Origin: JBGUXS01 sp045118155
GTDB taxonomy: Bacteria > Pseudomonadota > Alphaproteobacteria > CAAHEQ01 > UBA3637
Assembly: GCA_045118155.1 (NCBI GenBank)
Contig: JBGUXS010000059.1
Span: 1 to 41,108 of the forward strand
Reading direction: 5' to 3'
Length of the DNA stretch: 41,108 nt
Shown here: positions 34,095-41,108 of the stretch, in pieces
Numbering within the stretch: position 1 is the stretch's first letter
How the letters are laid out: every line of letters starts with the position of its first letter
The notes under the pieces: generated by a model
Told to the model about the DNA's origin: nothing
The model's input: the letters and a program-made list of their open reading frames with translations, nothing else
The model's database searches: none
Position numbers and translations under genes: made by a program

Positions 34095-35345
34095 TTAGTC
34101 TACTTTCCCTAAAACTAAACTTCCATTCGTGCCACCAAATCCGAAAGAATTTGACAACACATATCGGCAGGCTTTTTCTTTAGCCGCCCCCCTAACTAAA
34201 TCCAACCCTTCGCCTTCTGGTAAAGGATTTTCTAAATTCGCCGTTGGGGGAACCAAACCTTGTTGCAGGGTCAAAATACCATAAATGGCTTCCACGGCCC
34301 CTGCCGCCCCCAATAAATGTCCTGTATGTCCCTTGGTAGATGATACCGTCATCCCTGGACCAAACATATCTAAAATCGTTTTAGCTTCTAGCGCATCCCC
34401 AAGAGGTGTTGAGGTCCCATGCGCATTGATATAATCTATGTCTTTCGTGGTTAACCCCGCCGTATCCAACGCCATTTGCATACACCGCCTGGCCCCATCA
34501 CCCCCTGGGGCCGTAATATGATAGGCATCCGCCGTTAAACCATACCCCACAATTTCTGCATAAATCTTCGCCCCCCGGGCTTTGGCGTGGTCATAGTCTT
34601 CCAACACCAGGGCCCCGGCCCCTTCGCCCATGACAAACCCGTCTCGCCCTGTATCAAAAGGACGCGAGGCCTTTTCTGGCGTATCGTTATAATGTGTGGA
34701 TAACGCCCTAGCTTGTCCAAAACCACCCAACGCCACAGGACAAATTGCCGATTCAGATCCACCGGCTATCATCACATCAGCCACCCCCATCTGAATCAAA
34801 CGAGATGCTTCCCCAATCGCATGTGTTCCCGTTGCACACGCCGTCACGGTACTTAAATTCGGCCCTTCTAGCCCATACTTAATAGAAAGGTGTCCCCCAA
34901 TTAAATTCACTAACACCGCCGGAATCACAAAAGGGGAAATCCGTCTAGGAGGTTCTTTTTCCAACGTAACGGCCGTTTCCGATAAAATCTTGACCCCCCC
35001 AATGCCAGAGCCAAATAAAATACCAGCCCTTGTTTTTTCTTCTTTTGTTTGGGGGGTATATTCCGCCATTGTCATAGCGTCTATCCCTGCCGCAATTCCT
35101 AAAAGAATAAAGGTATCAATCCGCCGACGGTCTTTTAAAGGCATAACGGTATCGGGGTCAAATTCCCCTTCATTTGTTCCAACCGGAACAGCCCCTGCTA
35201 TCTTACAAGGGTATTCTGATACATCAAATGTTGTTACCTTTTGGATGGCCGAGGTTCCAGCTAAAATCTTTTCCCAGTTGGCCTTTATTCCACGTCCTAA
35301 GGGAGTTACCAAGCCCATCCCCGTCACAACCACACGCCTTGTCAT
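34095..35345 (-). CDS. fabF: Beta-ketoacyl-ACP synthase II
   Basis: FabF elongates acyl-ACP with malonyl-ACP in fatty acid synthesis. The 416 residues show the catalytic triad: Cys in TVTACATGTHAIGEA, His in INAHGTSTPLGD and His in STKGHTGHLLGAAGAVE. The N-terminus MTRRVVVTGMGLVTPLG and the C-terminal SNSFGFGGTNGSLVL are also standard. The RBS AGGAGGTT directly precedes ATG. It lies 79 bases after acpP in the same direction. Confidence 0.97.
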   Translation of the reverse strand: MTRRVVVTGMGLVTPLGRGIKANWEKILAGTSAIQKVTTFDVSEYPCKIAGAVPVGTNEGEFDPDTVMPLKDRRRIDTFILLGIAAGIDAMTMAEYTPQTKEEKTRAGILFGSGIGGVKILSETAVTLEKEPPRRISPFVIPAVLVNLIGGHLSIKYGLEGPNLSTVTACATGTHAIGEASRLIQMGVADVMIAGGSESAICPVALGGFGQARALSTHYNDTPEKASRPFDTGRDGFVMGEGAGALVLEDYDHAKARGAKIYAEIVGYGLTADAYHITAPGGDGARRCMQMALDTAGLTTKDIDYINAHGTSTPLGDALEAKTILDMFGPGMTVSSTKGHTGHLLGAAGAVEAIYGILTLQQGLVPPTANLENPLPEGEGLDLVRGAAKEKACRYVLSNSFGFGGTNGSLVLGKVD

Positions 35346-35424
35346 TCAACCTCCTAAAAAAAACAAATAAACACCAACAGCCCCTAATAGCTGTGGTGTT
35401 TAAATGCTTTTTATTTGCTTTTCA

Positions 35425-35658
35425 TTAGGCTTGCTTTTCAATAAAATCAATCGCGTCCTTAATCGTTCTGATTTTTTCGGCAGCGTCATCTGGAATTGAA
35501 CATCCAAATTCTTCCTCAAAAGCCATGACTAATTCAACCGTGTCCAAACTGTCCGCCCCTAAATCATCAATAAAGCTGGCTTCATCAGTGACTTTCGCTT
35601 CATCAACACCTAAGTGTTCAACAACAATTTTTTTAACACGTTCAGCAACATTACTCAT
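35425..35658 (-). CDS. acpP: Acyl carrier protein
   Basis: The 77-residue acidic protein carries growing fatty acyl chains on 4'-phosphopantetheine. The attachment serine is in LGADSLDTVELVMAFEEEFG. The start at 35658 (MSNVAERVKK) is preferred over ATG at 35667 because AAAGGAA is correctly spaced for the former and only two bases before the latter. Transcription is divergent from rpmB. A possible promoter on its strand is TAGACG-17-TAAAAA, with TGTGC before the -10. Confidence 0.95.
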   Translation of the reverse strand: MSNVAERVKKIVVEHLGVDEAKVTDEASFIDDLGADSLDTVELVMAFEEEFGCSIPDDAAEKIRTIKDAIDFIEKQA

Positions 35659-35772
35659 TGTTTTCATTTCCTTTTCTTTAAGTTTAACTAAAACAAAAGT
35701 CTTTTTAGCACATTTTTTTATCCCCGTCTAGTTTTTTTTAAAAAAAAGAGAAAAAAACACCTTGCCCCCTTA

Positions 35773-35809
35773 AAAAAAGCTTGACATTTCATTAAAAATA
35801 AGTAAAAAT
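35773..35809 (+). promoter_or_regulatory. Promoter of rpmB
   Basis: TTGACA (35781-35786) and a weak A/T-rich -10 near 35803-35809 precede ATG at 35845. The block GCCCCCTTAAAAAAAGC just upstream of the -35 is nearly the same as that before the Sel1 gene. Confidence 0.55.
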
Positions 35810-35844
35810 AAATCCAATATTGACTTTTATGGAAGGATATCATT

Positions 35845-36159
35845 ATGACAAAGAAATGCGCAATTACTGGGAAAACAGTTCAAACAGGGAATAACGTCCC
35901 TTTTAATCGTAATAATACAGGCGTCCGTACAAGACGGCGGTTCCTCCCTAATTTAAAGGAAGTTTCCGTGTGGAGTGATATTTTATCGGCCCCCGTGAAT
36001 ATGCGGATTACCGTTAACGCTTTGCGTACCATTGAAAAAAATGGGGGATTGGATAATTACTTGCTGTCCAAACCCGTTTCTAGATTAACAGATGATGCCA
36101 AAAAAATTCGGGCTCGTCTTGAAAAAGCTCAGGCCAAAAAAGCCGCAGTCGCTGCTTAA
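35845..36159 (+). CDS. rpmB: 50S ribosomal protein L28
   Basis: This 104-residue basic protein has the L28 signature KKCAITGKTVQTGNNVPFNR and NNTGVRTRRRFLPNLKEVSV. The length and Ala/Lys-rich end (LEKAQAKKAAVAA) match alphaproteobacterial L28, which is longer than the 78-residue E. coli protein. The RBS GGAAGGATAT is near ATG. Single-gene unit closed by a terminator. Confidence 0.97.
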   Translation: MTKKCAITGKTVQTGNNVPFNRNNTGVRTRRRFLPNLKEVSVWSDILSAPVNMRITVNALRTIEKNGGLDNYLLSKPVSRLTDDAKKIRARLEKAQAKKAAVAA

Positions 36160-36179
36160 AAAGTCCATAAAAAAAGAAC

Positions 36180-36201
36180 AAAGCCCCAATTTTGGGGCTT
36201 T
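36180..36201. terminator. Bidirectional terminator between rpmB and popZ
   Basis: The stem AAAGCCCCAA/TTGGGGCTTT with a short TT loop is followed by ATTTTTTT and preceded by an A-rich stretch. It serves rpmB and the convergent popZ. Confidence 0.92.
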
Positions 36202-36218
36202 ATTTTTTTATCAAAAAC

Positions 36219-36629
36219 TTATCGTTTTAACAGGGCCTTGATTTCCCGTTCTACAACCCGTTCTACAATAGCGGGTAAATGCCCGTCTAACCACTTTTGA
36301 ATCAAAGGGATCAGATTTTCTTCCATTTTATCCGTCCCTAAAACAGGGTCTTGCGATACCTTTGACGATACAGGTGTTTGACGAATAAAAGGCCGATGTT
36401 GCCCTTTTAATTCTTCCCGTGTGAATAAGGGGGGTTCTGGTACCCGCATGGCCTCAGTCAACACAAAAACATCCGTCGCCGGGGTCTTATGATTGGTTGT
36501 GTGAACAGGGGGTTTCCCCACTATTGGTTCCCCCGCCCCTAACAAGGTGACATCTTCTTCTTTTTCTTCCGATAAAATATGCCGGATAGATTTTAAAATT
36601 TCTTCAATAGATAAATCTTCTTCTGGCAT
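36219..36629 (-). CDS. popZ: PopZ-like polar organising protein (DUF2497)
   Basis: PopZ forms a polar matrix that anchors the chromosome origin and recruits polar proteins in alphaproteobacteria. The 136-residue protein has the N-terminal DUF2497 motif EEDLSIEEILKSIRHILSEE, a short proline-containing linker, and the C-terminal oligomerisation helices IPLIQKWLDGHLPAIVER and VVEREIKALLKR. At 136 residues it is shorter than Caulobacter PopZ (177), mainly in the linker. The start at 36629 forms a TAATG junction with the tolC-like gene; ATG at 36647 lies inside it. Confidence 0.93.
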   Translation of the reverse strand: MPEEDLSIEEILKSIRHILSEEKEEDVTLLGAGEPIVGKPPVHTTNHKTPATDVFVLTEAMRVPEPPLFTREELKGQHRPFIRQTPVSSKVSQDPVLGTDKMEENLIPLIQKWLDGHLPAIVERVVEREIKALLKR

Positions 36630-37972
36630 TAATTCACCCCAAACCATTTATTTTGAACAGAATCATAATACACTTTTGGATCATAAATTTCAACAGCTAA
36701 ATGCAGATGATCCGGTGTTAAACGGCCAATTGCCGCCAACAACGCATACCCTGATACAATTTCGTTCCGATGGGCCTGACGATAGGCCACCTGATTGTTT
36801 AAGTGTTCCAGTTCGGCATCCAACACATCTAAAACCGTACGGCGCCCCACACGTTCTTCTTGGATAACCCCCTCTAACGCCACCTGAGAAGCCCCAATCT
36901 GATGCCGAATAGCCGCGATTTCGGCTTTGGCCGCTTGATATTCTTCCCAAGCCGCCACCACGGCCGTTTCCACATCAAGATGCGTTTTCGTCACCAAAAT
37001 ACGATATTGGTTTTCTAGGTGTTTTGCTTCCCGAATAGCGGCATAATCCCCGCCCCCTTGATACAATGGAACACTTAAATTTGCATTGACTTTCCAATAA
37101 TGCCCTTTATCCACGCTGTCATTTTCCCGAAGATACCCCGAAGAAGCATTCATCCCCACCGATGGCAATAACACTCCTTCTTTGGCCTTGACATTATATG
37201 CATACGCCTTTGACGCCAATTGCGCCGCCTTTAATGAAGGATTTTCTTTGAAGGCAACATCTAGGGCTTCGGGCAACGACCTAGGCAATGGCGCCAAAAA
37301 TTTCGTCGTATCCACCAAAACGGAGGCTTCTTTTTGAACCACATCCAAATAACGGGCACGAGAAATTTTGACTTGCCCTTCGGCCTCTATCCGCCTAGCC
37401 ACCGCCCCAGAAAGACGAGCTTTGGCTTGTGCCACATCCGTCTGGGTTAATTGGTCCACCGCAAAACGCATGTTAATTTCATCAAAATGCTGTTGTAAAA
37501 CCGCTTCATTATGCCGACATAATTGCAATACCGCATAATCCCGAATTAAATCCATATACGCCACCACCGACGATAATAACGTGTTTTGTTGAAAGGCGTT
37601 TAGATCCTCTTCTGCGGCCTGTGCTTGATGTTGCGCCATTTGAACAGTACGGTAAGTCGTTAACCCCGAAAAAATAGGTTGAGAAATAGAAATAGAGGCC
37701 GTTCTAGGCGTTTGATCCCGGGTTTGTTCAACCCCAGAGGCCGTCATTTTATTATGGCTTTGTCCCACAGAAAAATCCATTCCCGCAGAGGGGCGATACC
37801 CCGATTTGGCTTTGGCCACCCCTTCATCAACCCCTTTTAAGGCAGCCCGCTGCGCCAAAATAGCCATGCTGTTATCATACGTATAAGCCATCACGTCTGC
37901 CAATGTTTCGGCATGTCCAACCGACAGAATACTTAAAAACCCTAAAAAAACGTAAGACCTAATCTTTTTCAT
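36629..37972 (-). CDS. TolC-family outer membrane efflux protein
   Basis: The 447-residue protein is a trimeric outer membrane channel for type I secretion or multidrug efflux. Signal peptide SYVFLGFLSILSVGHA is followed by ETLADVMAYTYDNSMAILAQ, the start of the first OEP repeat. The second repeat contains FKENPSLKAAQLASKAYA. SISISQPIFSGLTTYRTVQM and NANLSVPLYQGGGDYAAIRE are the paired beta-barrel segments, and RVGRRTVLDVLDAELEHLNN is typical of TolC. No inner-membrane transporter or adaptor genes adjoin it. It lies upstream of popZ, a linkage found in many alphaproteobacteria. Confidence 0.94.
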   Translation of the reverse strand: MKKIRSYVFLGFLSILSVGHAETLADVMAYTYDNSMAILAQRAALKGVDEGVAKAKSGYRPSAGMDFSVGQSHNKMTASGVEQTRDQTPRTASISISQPIFSGLTTYRTVQMAQHQAQAAEEDLNAFQQNTLLSSVVAYMDLIRDYAVLQLCRHNEAVLQQHFDEINMRFAVDQLTQTDVAQAKARLSGAVARRIEAEGQVKISRARYLDVVQKEASVLVDTTKFLAPLPRSLPEALDVAFKENPSLKAAQLASKAYAYNVKAKEGVLLPSVGMNASSGYLRENDSVDKGHYWKVNANLSVPLYQGGGDYAAIREAKHLENQYRILVTKTHLDVETAVVAAWEEYQAAKAEIAAIRHQIGASQVALEGVIQEERVGRRTVLDVLDAELEHLNNQVAYRQAHRNEIVSGYALLAAIGRLTPDHLHLAVEIYDPKVYYDSVQNKWFGVN

Positions 37973-37998
37973 TTTTCACCCATAACAATTTTGGCGAT

Positions 37999-38027
37999 AT
38001 TTTACACTATTTTTTCTTAAAAGTCAA
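37999..38027 (-). promoter_or_regulatory. Promoter of the tolC-like gene
   Basis: On the minus strand TTGACT (38022-38027) and TAAAAT (37999-38004) are 17 bases apart, with TG before the -10 region. One of the best consensus matches in the window. Confidence 0.72.
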
Positions 38028-38036
38028 GTTTTTTCT

Positions 38037-38062
38037 TTTTATCAGTGCATAAAATGATAAAA
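38037..38062. repeat. 8-bp inverted repeat between divergent genes, possible operator
   Basis: Arms TTTTATCA (38037-38044) and TGATAAAA (38055-38062) are separated by ten bases. The repeat lies directly upstream of the tolC-like -35 box and about 20 bases upstream of the opposite promoter, where a dimeric repressor could act on either. Confidence 0.45.
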
Positions 38063-38080
38063 GATACGCTTTTGTCTATC

Positions 38081-38109
38081 TTGTTAAAACACCATTTTAG
38101 GGCTATATC
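38081..38109 (+). promoter_or_regulatory. Promoter of the 82-residue protein gene
   Basis: TTGTTA (38081-38086), a 17-base spacer and TATATC (38104-38109) precede the RBS AAAGGAG and ATG at 38143. Confidence 0.5.
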
Positions 38110-38142
38110 ATCCCTGTCTTTAACCATTTGAAAGGAGCTTAT

Positions 38143-38391
38143 ATGACCAAAGAATGCATGGGATTGTCCCCAGAAGAAAAAAAGAAATTTCATGAACTAA
38201 TGGATAAGGCTTGGGATAAAATGCCAGGGGATCTGCATGATATCATGCACAGCTTGCTCACCCAAAAAAAAGCCGTTATGGAAAAATTTAAACAATGGGC
38301 CGAAACAAACGGGGAACAAGAATTAGCCAATCTTATTGGCATCAAAATTGCTAAAACAGATTGCCGCATTAAAAAATTTGAAGAAGAATAA
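38143..38391 (+). CDS. Small helical protein of unknown function (82 residues)
   Basis: The protein begins MTKECMGLSPEEKKKFHELM and is charged and helical throughout, with cysteines near both ends (KECMG, TDCRIKK). No signal peptide, no membrane segment and no family I can name. It has its own promoter, a strong RBS (AAAGGAG, seven bases before ATG) and its own terminator, so it is very likely a real, well expressed single gene. The start is moved from the longer frame at 38128, which begins with TTG before the RBS. Confidence 0.8.
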   Translation: MTKECMGLSPEEKKKFHELMDKAWDKMPGDLHDIMHSLLTQKKAVMEKFKQWAETNGEQELANLIGIKIAKTDCRIKKFEEE

Positions 38392-38417
38392 AAAAAAGCG
38401 TCTTTAAGACGCTTTTT
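38391..38417. terminator. Bidirectional terminator before suhB
   Basis: A-run, stem GCGTCTT/AAGACGC and T-run form a near-perfect palindrome. The minus-strand suhB stop lies immediately beside it. Confidence 0.92.
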
Positions 38418-39287
38418 TTAACGCAATGCTTTGAACAACTTTTCTTTCAAATCTGGGTTCACCGCAACAAGATTTTTTTGTTTTAAGATGTCCGAAAAAC
38501 CCCCATCCCCATTTAAGGAAATAACCGTTCCCCCAGCTTCTTTAACCAACAGCAAACCCGCTGCCATATCCCACGGATTAAATTGGGTTGTTACATACGC
38601 TTCCAATTTACCAGCGGCAACCCCCGCCAAACCCAAAGCAATACTGCCAGCCAACCGTAAAGAAGATACCTTCCCGGATAATTTAGATACCAAAGCGTAA
38701 TCTTCCTTTTTATAAAATCCGTTGCTCCCCACCAACGCGTGTTGCAATTGTGTCCGCCCCGATACCCGCAGCCGTTCCCCACCAGAAGGCAATAACACAA
38801 AGGCCCCTTTTCCTTTTTCCGCGTAATACAGTTCGTTCAAAATGGGGTTAAACACCACACCCGCCACAATCTCATCCCCTTTTTGAAGGGCCACTGAAAT
38901 AGCAAAATGCGGAATCGCATGAATAAAATTGATCGTTCCATCAATCGGGTCAATAATCCACGTATAGGGACAATCTTCTTGTCCGGGGATATCCCCACTT
39001 TCTTCGCACAAAACCCCGTAGTCGGGATAAGCAGTGGTTAAGGCCTCAATCAATTGCTTTTCCACACGCTGATCCGTGCGCGACACAAAATCCCCCGGGG
39101 CCTTTTCCACAATTTGAAGATTCGCCAATTCCCCAAAATCCCGTAAAACATGACGCCCTGCATGACGAACCGCCCGAATCATCACATTCATCAGGGGCGA
39201 TAACGATTCAATAACCGCCTCTTCCCGCGTTAAAGGTCTAACAGTTCTAGCCCTTGGAATAATTCGGCGCCGTTCTACTGTAGGCAT
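38418..39287 (-). CDS. suhB: Inositol-1-monophosphatase SuhB-like
   Basis: This 289-residue enzyme belongs to the Mg-dependent FIG/IMPase superfamily. The metal-binding motifs are visible: CEESGDIPG (motif near the first Glu), IIDPIDGTINFIHAIPHFAI (DPxDGT) and NPWDMAAGLLLVKEAGG (WD). It probably hydrolyses inositol or related phosphates, and in E. coli SuhB also binds RNA polymerase during rRNA transcription. The first 25 residues are arginine-rich (VERRRIIPRARTVRPLTREE) and not part of the usual fold. The start shares a base with the efp stop (TAATG). Confidence 0.93.
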   Translation of the reverse strand: MPTVERRRIIPRARTVRPLTREEAVIESLSPLMNVMIRAVRHAGRHVLRDFGELANLQIVEKAPGDFVSRTDQRVEKQLIEALTTAYPDYGVLCEESGDIPGQEDCPYTWIIDPIDGTINFIHAIPHFAISVALQKGDEIVAGVVFNPILNELYYAEKGKGAFVLLPSGGERLRVSGRTQLQHALVGSNGFYKKEDYALVSKLSGKVSSLRLAGSIALGLAGVAAGKLEAYVTTQFNPWDMAAGLLLVKEAGGTVISLNGDGGFSDILKQKNLVAVNPDLKEKLFKALR

Positions 39288-39850
39288 TATTTTACCCTTT
39301 CCACATAAGTTGCATCCGCCGTGGAAACGATAATCTTTTCCCCAACCGTGATAAACGGTGGCACCATTACCCGGGCCCCATTATCCATGACCGCCGGCTT
39401 ATAAGATGTCGTGACCGTTTGCCCTTTAATATACGGTTCCGTTTCCACAACCGTTAATGTTACTTGGGCCGGCAAAGAAACATTGACGGGTTTGCCTTCA
39501 ATAAAATGCACCACCACATCCATATTGTCTTGCAAGAAAGCGATTTGATCCCCCAAAGAATCTTTGGTTAATTCAAATTGATCATACGTTTCTTTGTTCA
39601 TAAAGATTAATTTGTCCCCTTCGGCATACAGGTATTGGCAATCTTTTTCTTCGGACATCAGTTTTTCCACAGAATCGGCCGTCCGCCATCTAGCATTTGT
39701 CTTAACACCCGTTGCAAGGTCCCGCATTTCCACCTGAATAAAGGCACCACCTTTGCCCGGTTGAATCAATTGAATTTTAATCACAGACCATTGTTTTCCG
39801 GCATCTTCAATAACCCAACCTGGTCTAATTTGATTTGCTTGTGCTTTCAT
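39287..39850 (-). CDS. efp: Translation elongation factor EF-P
   Basis: EF-P relieves ribosome stalling at proline stretches. The 187 residues comprise a KOW-like domain and two OB folds. The tip loop IQPGKGGAFIQVEM carries Lys33, the site equivalent to E. coli Lys34 that EpmA lysylates. YIKGQTVTTSYKPAVMDNGA and VPPFITVGEKIIV are C-terminal signatures. It is divergent from epmA. An upstream promoter TTGAAA-18-TATACT on the minus strand overlaps the epmA 5' region. Confidence 0.97.
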   Translation of the reverse strand: MKAQANQIRPGWVIEDAGKQWSVIKIQLIQPGKGGAFIQVEMRDLATGVKTNARWRTADSVEKLMSEEKDCQYLYAEGDKLIFMNKETYDQFELTKDSLGDQIAFLQDNMDVVVHFIEGKPVNVSLPAQVTLTVVETEPYIKGQTVTTSYKPAVMDNGARVMVPPFITVGEKIIVSTADATYVERVK

Positions 39851-39863
39851 ATTCTATCCTTTT

Positions 39864-39915
39864 TTGATTGATTTTTCTCAAGGTTTAGTATATCATGCTT
39901 TATTATTGTTTTCAA
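39864..39915. promoter_or_regulatory. Divergent, overlapping promoters of efp and epmA
   Basis: Minus strand (efp): TTGAAA at 39910-39915, 18 bases, TATACT at 39887-39892. Plus strand (epmA): TTGATT at 39864-39869, 16 bases, TAGTAT at 39886-39891. The two -10 boxes use nearly the same bases. Confidence 0.5.
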
Positions 39916-39936
39916 CTAAAATTTATGTTTTTTAAG

Positions 39937-40953
39937 ATGGTTTTTCATTTACCCTATTTAGACAAGCGCCTAAAAATCATAAAAACAATTCGGTCGTTCC
40001 TAGATGAACGGGGATTTTGGGAAGTAGATACACCGGCTTTGCAAAAATCCCCAGGGCTTGAAATTCATCAGGCGGCCTTTGAAACAACCCTAATTGAACC
40101 CTTTCATCAGGATGATAAAATAAGGTATTTACATACATCCCCTGAATTTGCGATGAAAAAGCTGTTGGTGGCGGGGATGGATAAGATTTATCAAATTGCC
40201 CATGCCTATCGGAACGAAGAAAGGGGCCCCACCCATAACCCCGAATTTTTAATGTTGGAATTTTATATCACGCACAAAGATTACACCTACTTAATGCCCC
40301 TAACGGAAGAGCTAATTAAAGCCTGTGCTAGGGCCGTGAATTGTACCACGGTTTCTTTTCAAGGGGTAACCTGCGATTTAGAAAAACCATGGTTATATTT
40401 GACGGTGCAAGAAGCGTTTGAAAAATACGCCGGCATTGACTTAAATGCGACCTTACCTAAAGAACCGACGGACGAACCGCCCCCAGAAAAATTACGGGAA
40501 ATGGCCGAAAAGATAGGGATTTTTACCTCTCCATCCGATCGGTGGGAAGATATTTTCTTTCGCATTATGTTGGAAAAAGTAGAACCTAATTTTGGAAAAG
40601 GGGTTCCCACGGTATTATATGATTACCCAATTGCTTTGGGGGCGTTAGCCAGGGCAAAACCAGATAATCCCCTGATCGCCGAACGGTTTGAAGTTTATAT
40701 CGCGGGGGTGGAACTCGGCAATGGGTATTCAGAACTAACAGATGCCACCACTTATCGCACGCGGTTTGAATATGTACAAAAAATGCAACAAGCCCTTTAC
40801 CACCGTCTTTACCCCATTGATGAAGATTTTATGGCGGCAATGGCCAAAGGGATGCCAGAAAGCACGGGGATCGCCATCGGGGTAGATCGGTTAATTATGT
40901 TGCTGTGCGGGGCAAGTTGTATTCAAGACATCCAATTTATTGATTGCCAATAG
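39937..40953 (+). CDS. epmA: EF-P-(R)-beta-lysine ligase EpmA (GenX/PoxA)
   Basis: EpmA is a class II lysyl-tRNA-synthetase paralogue without the anticodon domain; it attaches lysine to EF-P. Class II motifs are seen: motif 2 QIAHAYRNEERGPTHNPEF followed by MLEFY, and motif 3 GIAIGVDRLIMLLCG. LHTSPEFAMKKLLVAGMDKI and RLYPIDEDFMAAMAKGMPES fit EpmA. Choosing ATG at 39937 gives 338 residues (E. coli has 325) and aligns the N-terminus. Starts at 39895 or 39925 are possible, but the proposed -10 box would then overlap or adjoin the 39895 start. Its neighbour is efp, its substrate. Confidence 0.9.
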   Translation: MVFHLPYLDKRLKIIKTIRSFLDERGFWEVDTPALQKSPGLEIHQAAFETTLIEPFHQDDKIRYLHTSPEFAMKKLLVAGMDKIYQIAHAYRNEERGPTHNPEFLMLEFYITHKDYTYLMPLTEELIKACARAVNCTTVSFQGVTCDLEKPWLYLTVQEAFEKYAGIDLNATLPKEPTDEPPPEKLREMAEKIGIFTSPSDRWEDIFFRIMLEKVEPNFGKGVPTVLYDYPIALGALARAKPDNPLIAERFEVYIAGVELGNGYSELTDATTYRTRFEYVQKMQQALYHRLYPIDEDFMAAMAKGMPESTGIAIGVDRLIMLLCGASCIQDIQFIDCQ

Positions 40954-41108
40954 CGGATTTATCACATTCTTGCTTACAGGTAATGGCTTTATCCAAGAAG
41001 GTGGCGGGTAAGTCATCTGGCAAGGTTAAGAACACATCTAACGTTTCAGTCGGCAACGCCTCTTTCGTATAATATCTCATAATCACATCCCCTAAGGATT
41101 GTTCTTTT
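40937..41108 (-). CDS. 3' end of an unrecognised gene
   Basis: An open frame enters from the right edge and ends with TAA at 40937-40939, overlapping the end of epmA by 17 bases. The 56 visible residues begin KEQSLGDVIMRYYTKEALP and end ITCKQECDKSAIGNQ. No family recognised from so little sequence. The convergent overlap with a neighbour's stop is normal here, and codon use resembles the other genes. Confidence 0.55.
   Translation of the reverse strand, partial: KEQSLGDVIMRYYTKEALPTETLDVFLTLPDDLPATFLDKAITCKQECDKSAIGNQ

Noticed and set aside
35742..35757. T8/A8 palindrome between acpP and rpmB as a terminator
   Set aside because: It has no G/C pairs, and both flanking genes point away from it, so no transcript needs ending there.

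Overview
The window looks like a chromosomal segment of a host-associated alphaproteobacterium. A PopZ/DUF2497 protein next to a TolC-like gene, the acpP-fabF-mltG order, MtaB, a short FtsY and an EpmA/EF-P pair all point to Alphaproteobacteria. A type IV secretion block, Sel1 repeats and a TLC/MFS-like membrane protein with HEAT repeats would fit a Holosporales-like intracellular bacterium. That placement is inference; there is no rRNA in the window to test it. Genes are packed tightly, mostly with overlapping stops and starts, and no stretch over 300 bases lacks a gene. Coding strands favour GGG and CCC codons in both orientations.

Positions 1-16761 (all minus strand) hold a type IV secretion module. 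Read in its own direction it starts with six overlapping genes for exported proteins that I do not recognise. These are followed by a VirB8-like protein, a 58-residue VirB7-like lipoprotein, a second VirB8/DotI-like protein, a VirB9/DotH-like protein carrying a C-terminal SPOR domain, and a 2155-residue VirB10/DotG-like protein. The last is a VirB11/DotB-like ATPase cut by the window edge. The order VirB7-8-9-10-11 matches a P-type locus, while the repeat-filled VirB10 resembles DotG/IcmE of Dot/Icm systems. The giant VirB10 (about 90 repeats of 17 residues), the VirB9-SPOR fusion and the six-gene exported cassette are the most novel parts.

Positions 16.8-18.5 kb hold tRNA-Thr(TGT) and a secreted Sel1-repeat protein. 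Positions 18.4-20.0 kb (minus) hold rluB, rsmD and a small unknown gene. A plus-strand run at 20.0-28.7 kb is almost fully coupled: tadA, xseA, an M23 peptidase, a CorC/HlyC CBS protein, mtaB, ftsY, a 910-residue membrane/HEAT protein and a separate cyclic-nucleotide-binding protein.

Positions 28.7-32.9 kb contain two lipoprotein genes, phoH, a Pal-like lipoprotein, a type 4/5-like uracil-DNA glycosylase and pgsA. Positions 33.0-36.2 kb carry acpP, fabF and mltG (minus) and rpmB (plus). Positions 36.2-41.1 kb carry tolC-popZ, a small unknown gene, efp-suhB, the divergent epmA, and the 3' end of an unknown gene at the right edge. Several rho-independent terminators and sigma70-like promoters can be read directly from the sequence.
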